This document shows, piece after piece, positions 23,581 to 35,800 of a stretch of 64,000 nucleotides of DNA. Position numbers and translations under genes: made by a program. The notes beneath the pieces were generated by a model. That model was not told the origin of the DNA and did no database searches. It saw only the letters and a program-made list of their open reading frames with translations. The stretch is taken from assembly GCF_019649055.1 (NCBI RefSeq), contig NW_026570239.1, forward strand, positions 1,178,001 to 1,242,000. Reading direction: 5' to 3'. This DNA is from Paramacrobiotus metropolitanus. Its lineage: Eukaryota > Tardigrada > Eutardigrada > Parachela > Macrobiotidae. Position 1 is the first letter of the stretch. Every line of letters starts with the position of its first letter.

Positions 23581-24268
23581 TACTGTAATCAGTATAATCA
23601 GTGCCACAGCTATAGCTGAACTGGCCAACTGCGCTATTTTGGCACCCAAAAACGACCATTGTGCGGAAATCAACAACTACATTGTGAAAAATTTGTTACC
23701 GGGGGAGGGGAAGTCTTTTTTCAGTGTCGACTCTATTGAAGGAGAGAATAAGGAGGACTTTACCAACTATCCTTTGGAATTTATACACAGTATAACCCCT
23801 GCTGGACTGCCTCCCCATGAACTTTTTCTAAAGCCAGGAACTGTGGTTATGTTACTTCGAAATTTTAACGGGAAGGCAGGTTTAGTGAACGGTACCAGAA
23901 TGGTTGTGCGGTGCGTACATAACAACCATCTGGACGTGGAAGTATTGACCGGGGAATGTGCTGGCCACCGTGTATTTCTACCCCGTGTTGTTTTGACCAC
24001 ATCTGACCCGACAATGCCTTTCAGTATTAAGAGAAAACAGTTTCCGGTCCGTGTTGCGTTTGCCATGACCATCAACAAGTCGCAAGGACAGACGTTAAAG
24101 CGGTTAGGGCTGTATTTACCGGAACATGTTTTTTCTCACGGTCAACTTTACGTGGCTTTCTCTAGAGTTTCCTCATTTTCTGATATAAAGGTAAAAGTTG
24201 TACAAGGAAATATACGCGGCAGACCTGGTGTCTACACCCGCAATGTTGTGTTTCCGGAGATTTTGTAA
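23581..24268 (+). pseudogene. Helitron Rep/helicase C-terminal fragment (Pif1-like)
   Basis: The open frame begins after a TAA at 23578 and contains the C-terminal helicase signatures of Helitron RepHel proteins: AILAPKNDHCAEINNY, PHELFLKPG-VVMLLRN, GLVNGTRMVV, FAMTINKSQGQT and YVAFSRVSS. These correspond to the Pif1/RecD2 superfamily 1B C-terminal part. The Rep nuclease and Walker A/B motifs are absent upstream, so this is a 5'-truncated copy, followed by AATAAA 3 bp after the stop. The preserved frame of ~225 codons suggests fairly recent decay. I could not identify the element's 3' CTRR end or hairpin. Confidence 0.85.
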
Positions 24269-24572
24269 ATAAAGTCGAGTAAAAAGCCAGGAGTTATTCA
24301 GGCAGTATTTCTCTTTCTGGGTTGCAGCGTTGAAGTAGTGTTTTAATCAACCACATCAGGTTTTGTAGTTATTAGCGCAGTTTGCGCGGGGTCTACTGGT
24401 TATATGTAATATAACAACTTAGATGCTAAAGTAAAAGCATCTACAGTTGAAATTCGGGTTTTGCACAGTTATTTGTGATGATGTGCCCTTCTAGCGGTTC
24501 GTATCCAGTTTCCCCAAATGTTTCGCTTTTTTAATCCACACCCGGCGGAATTGTTGTACGAGTACTTCGACA

Positions 24573-24956
24573 AATTCCTTATTCCGGCTCCCGGCTAGTT
24601 GAAAATACCCTTCAAACTAATTCAAACTACTTCGTTGGAAAGTTTGGCAAAACTGTTTTCTGATTAGAGAACTGATTATATCAATCACAATAACAAAGAA
24701 AAACAGAAAAATATCCTGCTGGATGTTTTCACACATGCCCGATATTCAGTAGCAACTGAAAACCATTGATACCGTACAGGTGTAAAAATCGAGCGAGTTG
24801 TTTTTTTTGCTTTGTTATTGATAGTGATATAATTGGTCTTCTAATCAGCAAGCAATCTTGCCAAAGTTTCCAATAAATTCATTTTGAAAGGCATTTTCAA
24901 CTAGCCAGGAGCCGGAATATGGGATCGGACTTGATAGGGAGCCGAAATAAGGAATT
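24573..24956. mobile_element. Foldback element with ~150-bp imperfect inverted arms
   Basis: AATTCCTTATTCCGGCTCCC at the left end is mirrored at 24900-24956. The inverted similarity continues through GGCTAGTTGAAAAT, GTTTGGCAA and ATAACAAAG to about 24710/24800. No coding frame. A related half-repeat occurs in copy A (14677-14738). Confidence 0.75.
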
Positions 24957-25052
24957 TTTGAAGTGTTAAGCATTGCATTTATAAGGCAACTTCCTACTTT
25001 GAAAGATAAGGTTTGCGTTTTATACAACAGATCCAACTAGCAGTCGGCTTAC

Positions 25053-25883
25053 CGGCATTACAAAGTACATCTTCATTTGCGTGTAAAGCTCGATTACGGA
25101 TGGGTGGTAGACTGGCGCGACTGGCCAGATGTGTTTACAGGATTGTCGCAAGGCTTCAGGTATCCAGTGCGTCGGTGCCTCGTCCGTTGCGGGAATGGCG
25201 ATGATTAACATGCAACCGCCCGATTCGATTCGCAGATGAAATCGGCAGCCGTCAGCCAAATACGGACCTCCTAGTAAATGCCTTCTGGCTCGAAAAGCAT
25301 CTTGAAAATGTTTGATGATGCGAAATTTATCGGAAGGCTCGCTTAGAATGATCTGGGCTTGGTAAAACGGTATGAAGTATTTGCCATAGAGCAAACCTTT
25401 GCGGCGGTCCAGCACTAACGCGTCGCTGGGTGGCAAAGCACTTGCCACTTGGTCTGCGTGAACCAGCTCAAGACGAGCATGGTGGGCAGCGGCGTTGCTG
25501 CTGATACCTTTGGTTGTGATATAAAACATCCAACAACCCGAGCTACAGCCCGAAAGTCTATCCAGCATAACGGCAGGTCGAAAGCGAAACGGACCGTTAT
25601 CTTCATCACGCAGAGCCGCAAAAATTTCAACGTTTTTGTAACCTTCCCGGTTGCAAAGCTCGGTGTCACAGTAGGAAGGCAAAGGCCAGACGTCTCGTGA
25701 GTGCATCCAGCGAGCTTCCGCTAACGTGGAATTAAAATGGATATACGCGCGTTCACCGTCAATATCTTTAACAAATCCCAACCACCAAGCGTAGTCAGGT
25801 CCGCGGACGACAACAGTGTTGCGGTAGCTGACCTGATTTGCGTCCGCCAGCAATGGTCGATACTGCGGCATCCCTTTCGGCAT
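25053..25883 (-). CDS. Exon of a gene distantly related to the tandem Tudor-like/F-box family
   Basis: The frame starts at ATG 25883 (MPKGMPQYRPLLADANQ) and stays open for 277 codons to a donor GTAAGC at 25052, phase 0, the same phase as exon 1 of the tandem family. Two barrel-like modules are visible: one with VVVRGPDYAWWLGFVKDIDG...YIHFNSTLAEARWMHSRDVWPLP, and a second with FRFRPAVMLDRL...RLELVHADQVASALPP. The layout (short beta-rich module, then a second module with W/P and hydrophobic strands) parallels exon 1 of copies A, B, E and F but identity is low, so kinship is inferred. Downstream exons are not evident before the foldback element at 24573-24956. The gene may be truncated or continue at 22.5-23.2 kb. 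Confidence 0.55.
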
Positions 25884-27016
25884 ATTAAAAGGGGTCTACA
25901 AATACCAGAATTCACAATCATTGCATCTTAAATGATAAAATAGTTATAATTTTAATTATTTAGATCAACTTAGATGTAACGAGATGTAGGAAATGCAGGG
26001 TCCGCGCTCAAATTCTATTCCGAATACCCTAATGTCAAGTTCACTGCCCGGATTGGAGGACACTAATCTTGGGGTGTAAGTATTAGATCAGGGACACCAT
26101 AAGTCCATAACCAGCCAGCCTTCAATGTACATAATTGTCTTAAATGTAAACTAAATTTGGCAAACAAAAACGGATGAAGAGAAAAGAGAAAAATGACAGT
26201 CCAAAAATGCCTTCAGTACCGGGATACGTACCGATGAATGATAATCACCGACGGAATGGGCTTTGATAAAAATATCACGGAAGTTTTAATACGCAGACGG
26301 TAGAGTAGAGTCTTATTGTGAACTTCGCCACCCCTAAAGTTGGAAGCATTCAAATATTGGTTAACTGATTTGGGAGTCGGGCCCGTCTCTCTGTGACCAT
26401 GCCCGTTACTAGTTAGCACAGTGTTAATTGCTTTTTAATTACTTTTTATGGCCAGTGCACACGATTTGTGGGCATGGGTACCAGTCTAGTTGCTTATCGC
26501 AAAATGGGTAATACTTGTGCCATTCGCTTCTTATAAAACAGAAGCTGACTGTGCGTTCAGCCTTCTGAGCCTTGTTTGGTCTATTCTCTTTGTATTTTCA
26601 GTTTATCGGTTTTCGGTGCACACTTCCCTCACTTTCTCCTGACATTTGTTGGCAGCAGCACTGTCTAAAGAATCCATTCAGTACTGCGCATAGACAGAAG
26701 CGTGGCACGGTTGATTATTTGTGAAGCACTTAGGACACAACAGAACTCTTAGGACACAATATTTTCTGCCGGTTACTCGGTGTCGTCTGGTCAGTTGCAG
26801 TTGTGCGCAGCGTGGTGCAAGGCATAACAATCCGAAATAGAGTAGCAGGCAACAGGCCAGTTGTGGTTGAAACTGGAGCTCAGTGGGAAAGCAGATAGAC
26901 TAGCAGGCAGCCTTCTCTACGCTCTACTATATATTTTGAATTATTTTCTTACTGCAAATACTGCTTCTGATACATAGAAGTACTCGTATAGATTTTTTGA
27001 AGGCTTGAACGTAACG
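25884..27016. other. Spacer between the minus-strand exon and copy B
   Basis: No supported gene. This interval presumably holds promoters of the two divergently oriented units (25.9 kb minus, 27.0 kb plus). I see no clear TATA box placement that would fix a start. Confidence 0.35.
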
Positions 27017-29420
27017 ATGTTCAGCAACGGAATGTCATCGTTTGATTGTCTTGGCTCGCCGATTTCCTGTGAGGTTTATCCTGGCACTGACATCTACCAA
27101 TGGAACGCGGTGGATGTGCAGAACGCCCACGGACTCCTCGAGCGCGGTCTGATTGTCAACACTGTCCCACGCGGTCTTCTTGTGGATTTCGGCGTACCCG
27201 GTCGCCGCTTGCATTTTGTCGAATGGAGTAACGCATTTCGCTGTCTCAGCTCCCGGCAACAGCATTTCGCTCCCTTTCGAGACTGGGACACGGAATATTA
27301 CGGGGCTTTGAGGGAATTCCTGTCCCCGAACTTTCAAGTTCTAGCGCGGACGGCCGCCGACCGCCCGTGGACGTGGTATCCGGCGGAGTTCATTTTGCGC
27401 CGGGTTCTGTGGAATAGATTCGCCTATATCCGAATCGAACTGGGTCAGGGTGTCGTTATTAAATACACCAGCGCCCTCGCGGTCCGTCTGCCGTACCGCG
27501 GTCTGGAGAAGCACGGTGTCCGGAGGGAGCACTACGTCACGCGGGCGTGCACCCTGCCCGTAGAGTATCGATCGGTACACCCTGTGGAGCCAGCGTTGTG
27601 GAGCCTGTGGGTGGAAGGGTTGATGTCGGGGCGCGCCTCCGCGGCGTACCCCACCTGTGTGCAAAATGGATGCCTGATATACCTTCAGGAAAGCCGTGCG
27701 CCCGCAAAGCCGACGCCAGTATCTGAGGATGAGCTGGTACGCTCCATCCGATAACTGTATTTTTATCCAATAGCTATCCACCCTGCTTTAGATACCTCTG
27801 CCCGAAATAATGAATCCTGTGAAAAGTCATTTTTTCTAATACTCACAAGTCAGGACACTTTTCCCGAAATAAAAGCCCCAGTGAAACCTCACCAAATATA
27901 TATGTATATAGACAAAAGTACTTTTCCATAAGATACGGTAACACGCTCCCAGTTGCCCAGGTGCGACTGTTACTTTATCATTCTTATGCGTAACATCATC
28001 AGTTTACTCTAATGATCATTAAACTCTATTTAAAAGGGGTGTTGAAGCCTTGGATGCACATTTAAATGGTAGAAAACTGAAGAGGCGACCGAGGCGGGCC
28101 GACTCTGTCAGGTTTCCTTATTCCCTGTTTAACTGTTAACCGTTGTGCCAAGTGCTGTGTACCGGATGTGACTGTGCTGTGATTTGGTAATCGTATAATT
28201 AATAGAAGCGGGTAAATGAAGTGGCCAAAACGGAGATGGCCCAGCGGCTGCAGGGCGGCTGGACTTACGCCGACGGTCACTGGACACCGCCCAAACTCCA
28301 GCCCGATGGTTACATTCCGGTACAGCGCTCCTGGATGCCGTTCGGCGCATTCCCACCGGAACTCGTGCGAGAAATTCTCTCCTGTTTCGGTACAAATGAG
28401 CGGCCGTTCTGCCGCCGCATATGCCCTTTGTGGAACACGATCATCCTGCAAGATGACACCAGCCAGCGCCTGGTTCTTAACTTCGACAACGCCGGCACCT
28501 TAGTCTCTACCGTGGGGCTGTGTGTCATCCAGTATTTAACCGTCGCCACGGAGATGGTCGTCATTACCAACGCCACGCAGAGCGGCTTGCTGCAGGAATT
28601 CACTGACTGTCTGCGCTTGATCAGCGCTGTGTACCAGCAACGCGGTGATCGTCGGCGAAAACTGCAGGTGAATGCTAGCTCTAGCGGCGCTCTGATATAG
28701 AATCTTCGCCGATTTTCAGGGAAAAAATCGTATGAACGTAACATCCGTCATCCGACTCCCAAGCTGTAATTTCTTCAAGGTGGTCGCCAACCGTTGTCGC
28801 TGGGATCTGGGTGATGACCGGCTTGCGGCGGAGGTTGAACTCCTGACCAAAACGTGTGCCGACGCGGCTGAGGCTGTGGAATCCATCGTCTGGCGCCACT
28901 GCCGCTTTTGCGGCATAGGTGGACAACAGAACGAAAGGATGGTGACCAGTGACGTCACCCCGATCCATAGGACCTTGATAGAGGTGCAGACGGAATTGTA
29001 TGATCTTCTGGAGCGGAATTTGTTGCGGATGGAGCCCTGGACGCCGCTGGACAGCTTCGGGTGTGGACGGTGGATCGCGGAGGAAGCGCGGGTGAACGAA
29101 CGGTCGGATAACTGCGCCACCATTAAACGAGTAGGTTACTCGCTGCACTCGTGGCATGAAAAGCAAAAAATGAAACCCAAATTTATTTCAAGTTTTTTTG
29201 CTAATTCCTCCAGATTCTGGAGAACTATCAGTGTAGCGATCCGCGCCCGACAAACCGCTACCGTGGGAAGCGTGGCTGGAGCGAGGAGGAACTGCGCCAA
29301 TTAGATGCCAGGTCGCTATCCACACTGACGTTGTGGGTGCTGAACCGGGCTATGCCGTCGCGATCATTGAACCATCAGCAATCAGTTCGAAAGGCGTGCG
29401 ATCTCGCCAAGGATCCCTGA
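27017..29420 (+). CDS. Tandem family copy B: Tudor-like/F-box protein, intact
   Basis: Exons 27017-27736, 28206-28667, 28780-29130 and 29214-29420 join in phase 0 throughout (donors GTACGC, GTGAAT, GTAGGT; acceptors TAG, AAG, CAG). They give about 579 aa. Exon 1 (240 codons) has SCEVYPGTDIYQWNAVDV, a GLLVDFGVPGRRLHFVEW strand pattern and PWTWYPAEFILRRVLW, read as two Tudor/Agenet-like barrels. Exon 2 has an F-box-like FPPELVREILSCFG...RRICPLWNTI, then a region ending RRRKLQ. Exon 3 (VVANRCRWDLGD) is Cys/Trp-rich with CRFCGIGGQ. Exon 4 (ILENYQCSDPRPTNRYRG) ends at TGA. F-box proteins recruit substrates to SKP1-CUL1 ligases, so that role is inferred. Intron 2 is only 112 bp, unlike A, E and F, which carry insertions. 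Confidence 0.72.
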
Positions 29421-29990
29421 GTGGAAAAGATGATGTACTTTTCTTCCGCTGAAGAAACTTTAGCAGTTGTACATGTTATCCGTTTCATGAAATGGTATTT
29501 CGGCGGACTATGACGGTAGCAAGATTGCAGACGGATCCTTAATAGTTTTTTTGTGTCTAGCACTGTGTCGAATCCCCAACCAAATAGGGTTTCAGGTGCG
29601 GTTTTTCCTGTTAATTTATGTACAGTGTTTAATGCATAGTACGCTGGTTTTTTCATAATATTTCTTGAAAAAATCCATTGTTGCCTTAAATAATGTTTGG
29701 CTAATGTTTTGTGTAATAAAACGCTTCGTATAGGATCGCTGCGGCCCCCGACGCAGGCAGTAACAGCGGGAAAGATAGTGTACTTAATACGAATATTCAC
29801 ACAGATAACTTATCGTTAACCGGGCCGCATTCTTAGTCCCTGCTTCGCGGATCTGTATTCTGTGTCCGGCCCGGGCTGAATCTTTTATAACATAACCGGT
29901 TTATAATAATTCCTTTGGGCGGCATACGGATTTCAGTCGCCGGGCTATCTGCGGATTTTATTGGCTGCGATTCGATCTCCATTTTTCACC
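29421..29990. repeat. 3' flank of copy B, duplicated downstream of copy E
   Basis: After the stop codon, blocks such as GGGTTTCAGGT, ATGAAATGGTA-TT-GGCGGACTA and GGGCCGCATTCTTAGTCCCTG recur in the same order after copy E (55699-56460). The duplication unit therefore includes at least ~550 bp past the gene. No coding frame is supported. Confidence 0.65.
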
Positions 29991-30118
29991 ATTCATTCGA
30001 ATAACTTTATAATTTTCGAATGACTTTGTGAATCAGCGTGTTTTCTTTCACTTTATTGTACGGCACCAGTTTTATTATGCATTGTCTTGGCACTGTTGTT
30101 TGAACCCATTACCCGTGG

Positions 30119-30693
30119 ATACCCCGTGGAGCCGGTGTTGTAAAGTCTGTGAGTGGATGGGATAAAGTCGGGGCGCGCCTCCGCCTCGTACCCCACCTGC
30201 GTGCAAAATGGACGCCTAATATACAGTACCTTCAGAACTGTCATGCGCTCTCAAAGCCAGCGTTGAAAAACATTGCTGCTGAAAAAGGGCACAACATTTT
30301 CTGACAGGTGATAGCCAACCGTCTGGGATCTGGGTGATGGCCGGCTTCCAGCGGAGGTGGAGCTTCTGGCTAAAACTTGTGCCGACGCGGCTGTCGCCAT
30401 GGAGTGGATCGTCTGGCCGCTTTAGCAAATGCCGCTCCAGCAACTCTGGCGCCATTGCCGCTTTGCCGGTTCCACCGGCGAACAGAAGTCCAGTGGCCAG
30501 TGACGTCACCGCCATCCGCGAGACCTTCACAAAGATGCAGATGAAATTGTAGGCAATGCTGGAGCGGCATTTGCTAAAGCATGGAACACGGGATTCCGCT
30601 GGATATCTTCAGGATGGCATGACGGATTGCGATGGAAGTGAATGCGAACGAAATGTCAGACAACTGTGCTACCAATAAACGAGTACGGTTTTC
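30119..30693 (+). pseudogene. Tandem family pseudogene C
   Basis: 30119-30265 matches the 3' part of exon 1 of copy B (GGGGCGCGCCTCCGC, GTGCAAAATGGACGCC) with stops. Exon 2 is missing. 30307-30693 matches exon 3 (starts GTGATAGCCAACCG, ends at AAACGA/GTACGG) with internal stops and a rearranged duplication of GCCGCT sequence near 30415-30470. No exon 4 seen. Confidence 0.8.
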
Positions 30694-30914
30694 GTTCACT
30701 TCGGTGATAAATCTGAAACCACGAGCTGCTCGCTTCAGGAATATTTTCCATAATTTTATCCAGATATGCGCCGATTGCATAAGCCGACGCGTTCACCATG
30801 AAAATCGTTTTTACATCGAACCAGCTTTCCAGCATATTTTTAAAATTTTAAAATGCATTTCAAAAATTTTAATAATTAATTTAAAAGTCGAAAAAAAGGT
30901 TGAAAGCTGCTTCG

Positions 30915-31096
30915 GGGTAAAAACGATCTTCGTACTACGCACATTACTATGAAGCTAATGGTAATGTGCGTTTACATGCAAATTTTGAAGAGGATCGGCT
31001 TCTTATGAGACTTTTAGTACACCTCCGCGCATTTAAACTTTTGAAATTTTTGAAATTTCTCAACCGAACGTTGTGCGTACAAACGGTTTTCGTGCC
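30915..31096. repeat. Z-family repeat, left piece, split by the 17-kb element
   Basis: GGGGTAAAAACGATCTTC, GAAGAGGATCGG and CAACCGAACGTTGTGCG align with the inner part of Z copies at 49275-49893 and 50905-51470. The match resumes after the 3' LTR at 48115, so the retrotransposon landed inside a Z copy. Confidence 0.6.
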
Positions 31097-31556
31097 TGTC
31101 AGGCACATGAGCCTGCGCGTGGTGCGTACGGCTCAACATGGAGCGTACTTGCACCCACTTGCATGCCATATTGCCTCTCTCTTGTACGTACGTGTGACGC
31201 TGCACTGCACTCATCCACTGAAGTGGATATACCGCACAGCGCACACACTGAGCGTACTTGCTCTCTCGTCCCTCTTTCGCAGTACTACTCAGCGTTCATA
31301 CGCTCGCGTTGGGTAGAGTCCAGTCTGCGCATCACACAGCTGATTCACGTCTTGGCCTGCATCACCACGCACGTGTTTGCCGCCAGGATCACTTGACACT
31401 TACTCGCCAACGAGACGCATCAAGAACCTTTTTTAGCATACACTTGCTATTTGGCCAGACGTGCCTTTGTTCTTTCTTCCTGCTATTACGCAGGATTGTC
31501 AGCCTTTATTTGTCTAATAAAGACGCATCGTGAGCTCCTCGCCATAGTCTGTTACA
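31097..31556 (+). repeat. 5' LTR of the 17-kb element
   Basis: 460 bp, TGTCAGGCAC...TGTTACA. An AATAAA signal at 31515-31520 marks the probable R/U5 region. No difference from 47655-48114 was seen by eye. Confidence 0.95.
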
Positions 31557-32844
31557 TGGTAGCAGCATCTTTCTGGTTTTCCTTCCTACGGAATCTTTGA
31601 GGAGACGGTGAAGGCATCTTTTGGGAGAACTCGGAGAACCTTTTCAGTCACTGTTTGAGACTGCTGAAGCAGCCTCTTCTTTGACTGTCGATCAACAAAC
31701 GGTCGCATCGTCTTACAGCTGCGGCGAAACGGAGATCACTGAAGTGATTTCTGCCCAGCTGGTGAGCCACGGTTTTCTTGTCTCTTCCACACTGAAGAGC
31801 ACGCGTCCCGAACGCACGGACATTCTCTTTCCCAACTGACGGACCGGACTCGAACGAGAGTCCGCAGCGCGATAGGATTAACCCATTATACGGGGACCAT
31901 CGGTTTGAACACCGACCCGCAACTCTAACCGCGGATTTCCATCGAGAAACGACGGATATCCAACCTCGGACGAAGTGCAACCGACCAGAACCGACACCGA
32001 CACCGACACCGGTAAAGTCGTGGTTGTAGGTCGATTTTAGCCGTAACTAGGTCGGCTTTTCCCTTTCCAACCGTAGAAAGTAATTTCTAACTACTAAATT
32101 TTAATTTCTAACGGTGAAAAAGTAAATTTTGACGGAGAATCCGAATTCAGAATTTCACTTTTGGTCGAGAACCGACCTCCTAGGTCAACGTACCCAGTCT
32201 AACAAAGGCTAACCGACAACAGGTCGGAAATTTCTCTTATTTTCATTTCTAACGGCGTTTCAACCGCCAGAAAAATTTATAAATTCCTAAAATTAATTTC
32301 TAACGGATAAAAACCTAAAAATCCGACCAGATAAACTTTCTGGCCGAACTAAAAATAAATTAATTTTCGCGGAAAATAGCGCGAACTTCCTTGTGACGTC
32401 ATAACGACCGGATTTCAGTACTTAGAGGGCAGCCAATCAGCGTGCAGGGGAAAGTTCCCATAGGCTAACATAGCGTGAATCATCGTTTTTTGTAACTTTT
32501 GCACGCGGCTCGCATTCTGTGACGTAGGCACAAAAGTGCAAGACCACTTACCCTGTGTGACGTCATATTGGTCAGCACAGTAATATAGGACGTACTACAC
32601 CGTACTACTATAACGTACTGTACTGTACCATAGTACTGTATATTAACCCTGTGTACTGAGTCACCAACAGACACAACAACATCAACACCAACATCTCTCC
32701 GGACGTTCCTGACCCTCGGAAGTTCCTGAACCAAAAGACGTTCCCGACTCGATCGAACATCTCTACACAAGAGATAGTTCGATCTCACGCTTTTAAAGCA
32801 ACAGATCCTTAAGGCTCCACCAGAGCCGACCTCATTCGACAACA
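31557..32844 (+). other. Leader of the 17-kb element with recurrent ATTTCTAAC motifs
   Basis: An untranslated region of 1,288 nt. It starts with the putative primer-binding site, has three CCGACAC repeats at about 31988-32012 and at least four ATTTCTAAC(GG) motifs (about 32081, 32107, 32244, 32299). Small frames here lack support. Possible roles are packaging or dimerisation signals (inference). Confidence 0.6.
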
Positions 32845-35800
32845 ATGTCGAACCCGAAGAAGGACATTTACGCCCGAGAGTTCAACACCGACTACTCGAG
32901 GCGTGCGACATCGAACGCGCCGTACTCACTTCGGCACTCCGGTCAAGAACGAAGTCAACCGTCTTCGACCGACTCGACTAAGTCGGCCGAAGCAAGGGAG
33001 AAGCGTAACGAGCGGATCCTCCTCGCAGACTCGAATCCAACATCGGATGACAGTTTCGAGGATGCCCGGGACAAAACGTTCCTGGAGGCCCACGCTGACA
33101 CAGCAGCCCCGTCCCACCCGACCGGGGGGGATGCGGAACAGCTGCAGGCGGAGACCACATTGTCTCACGCCGACCCTGTCTCGGTAACGGCTACACAGGC
33201 CACCGAGTTCGGACGCAAATCACCCAACTCAAAGGGTGAGCAACCGAAGTCGACCTCGTCCAACATTGGCGAAGCGGCTAAGGAGATCGGCTCCTGTCGT
33301 CCGACTTCGGAGATCGGCGAGGTCAAACAACGAAAATCGCCGACCTCTGAAGTCGGTCAACAGCAACTGATTAAGGAAGTCGACCAACGGAAGGTCGACC
33401 AACCATCAACAAAGGAGTTCGGACAACAAAGTCCGATCTCCGAAGCCAATCAACAGCAACCGGCCAAGGTCGGACAACAGAGTCCGATGTCCGGAGTCGA
33501 CCAACGGAAGGTCGAACAGCCGACAACCGATGTCGGCAAAGTCCAACCGATCACACAGGTCGGAAGGACGTCACCAACCTCGAAGGTCGGTCAACAGCGA
33601 CTGACCACGAAGGTCGGACAACAATGTCCGACCTCGGAGGCTGGTCAAAAGGAGGTCGGATACTCGAAGCCGACCAACCCACAACAACAACCAACCGACA
33701 ACAGGTCGGATATCGGAGTCCAGCCGACCAAACCCACGGTCAGAACGGAAGAATCCGAAGTGCCGCAACGAAGCGGCCCTCATCCAGCTGGATCACCGAC
33801 CAACACACCAGTACCCAACAAACGGGTTACCTCACCGGTGAGTCGACCTCCGCCAACAGAGGCTAAGTCGACTCGAGCCGCAGAAACTCAAACGAAGGGG
33901 AAGTCGACAACAAGTCGACCTGCCAACCGGACAGCATTTCCCAAGTTTGCGGTCGGAGAGTCGGACAGCGAAACATCGTTGCCAACCGACGACGTCTTCG
34001 ACCCAACGGGATCATTACCTAACAGCGGGGATGAATCCCTCCAGACGCCAGCCAAGCCCAACAAGGATACATACGACGCCGGCGTGCTGGAATATACAGC
34101 ACGGAAGTGGACTTCGGCAACACCGCCGGAGAAGATCGAAGACATCAATGTGCTTCGACAACGATGTCACCAGCTGATCACACAGATCGTGCTGGCTGAC
34201 AAACTCGTTAACGCAGCGGAAGGCTCATGCGCAAGGTCGGAAGACACTCACCGCCTCGAACGGAGGAAATGGGAAGCTGACATGGCGGCCGCCAACAAAG
34301 GCATCGCCGACCAACAGCGTGAGATCGACCGGCTAAGGGCCTTCATAAAACGAGTCGAAGGACCATGTCGGTACGACACCGATGAAGTAACCATACTTAA
34401 CGGCAAGTTGGACCGGTCAACAAAGGCCGTCTCCGAACTGCAGAGACAACTTGCCGATGTGGAAAAGGAACTGGCCGACACACAAACGGCCTTGGTCGCC
34501 TCGGAACAAGCCGCGGGACACTTCCACGAAATGTCAAACCGAGCCACCGAAGAAGCCGAAGTCTACCGTAACGAAGTAGACCGGTACATAGTCGAACTGC
34601 GGCAGGCCGACAACGAGGTCGACCAGCTCCGACAATTGGTGGACCGACTCCAAACGGAGTTGGAAATCCTAACGGCCAGGAGTCGACAACAGAGTCCGAC
34701 TTACCTTGGCCGCCAGCAATCCTCATCGGAACAAAGAACCATGGCCGACCTGCAAGACGCTAACACACAGTTAGTCGATCAGGTGTACGGCCTAAACGAG
34801 TACCTCAAACAGGAGGAGAAACTCCGCGCCCAGCTGGAATACAGCATGGCCGAAGCCCATAAGGTGAACGAAGCGCAACGGAACCGCATCGTCTACCTCG
34901 AAGCCCGCGAGAACGAACTGTTCGATTACGGGACCGAAGCCGCCAGCAACATTACGGAAATGATGCGGCAAATGGACGAATTGGACACCGAGATCCGGTG
35001 CCTCCGGGAGGAAAAGAAGCACCTGGAACAAACCAGGGCCGATCCCCCATCCTACAGGACGTCCATGGCACAGGACTATCATCCGTCGCAAACGATACGC
35101 GACATCCTGTGGGGCGATAATCCAGCCCAAGAACTGGGGAAGAAGGAGACGAACACCTCCTACTTCGTCGGAGTCGTTACAACCGACCCGTCTACTGGAG
35201 CGCCTCCTCAGCCAAACCCGATACCGAGTCAGCCCGAGCCGGAACGTAACACGTCAACAGCGACGTCGTACGTTCCGACCTCGAACGTGCCGACTACAAC
35301 GGTAGCAACGTCCGGTGCGTATACAAGCACCTCGTTTTCGACGCGTACAACAATGCACGCGCCGATCCCCACCGCGTCCCACCCTGACAACGGCGACGGA
35401 GCGGAAGCGCCAAGGGGATTTCCCTTTAACCGTCCACAACGACGGGTACTGGGAGAACGGACGAACTCACACCCGGAAATGGGAAACTCGGATCGCCCGA
35501 ACCAACGAGGGTTCGACTACGAGCGATCAAGGAGTCGGTCACATAACATGGCCGACCAAGGCGAACACTATGACCAACAGGGGTCGACCCGCCATTCAGC
35601 TGGCCACCCGGAACAAAGCCGGGCACCGCCACATCGACCAACGGAAAGTCGATTGCCGTCGAGAGGAACCCAACCCAACTTGTACGGCAGGGTTAACGAA
35701 CAGCCCAGGGGATTCTACCCACCACCCCTAAGGACGATTCCGGCCCCACAAGCGGGACCGGAGGCGTACGGCGGCTACTCGGAACAACCGAGGCCACGAC

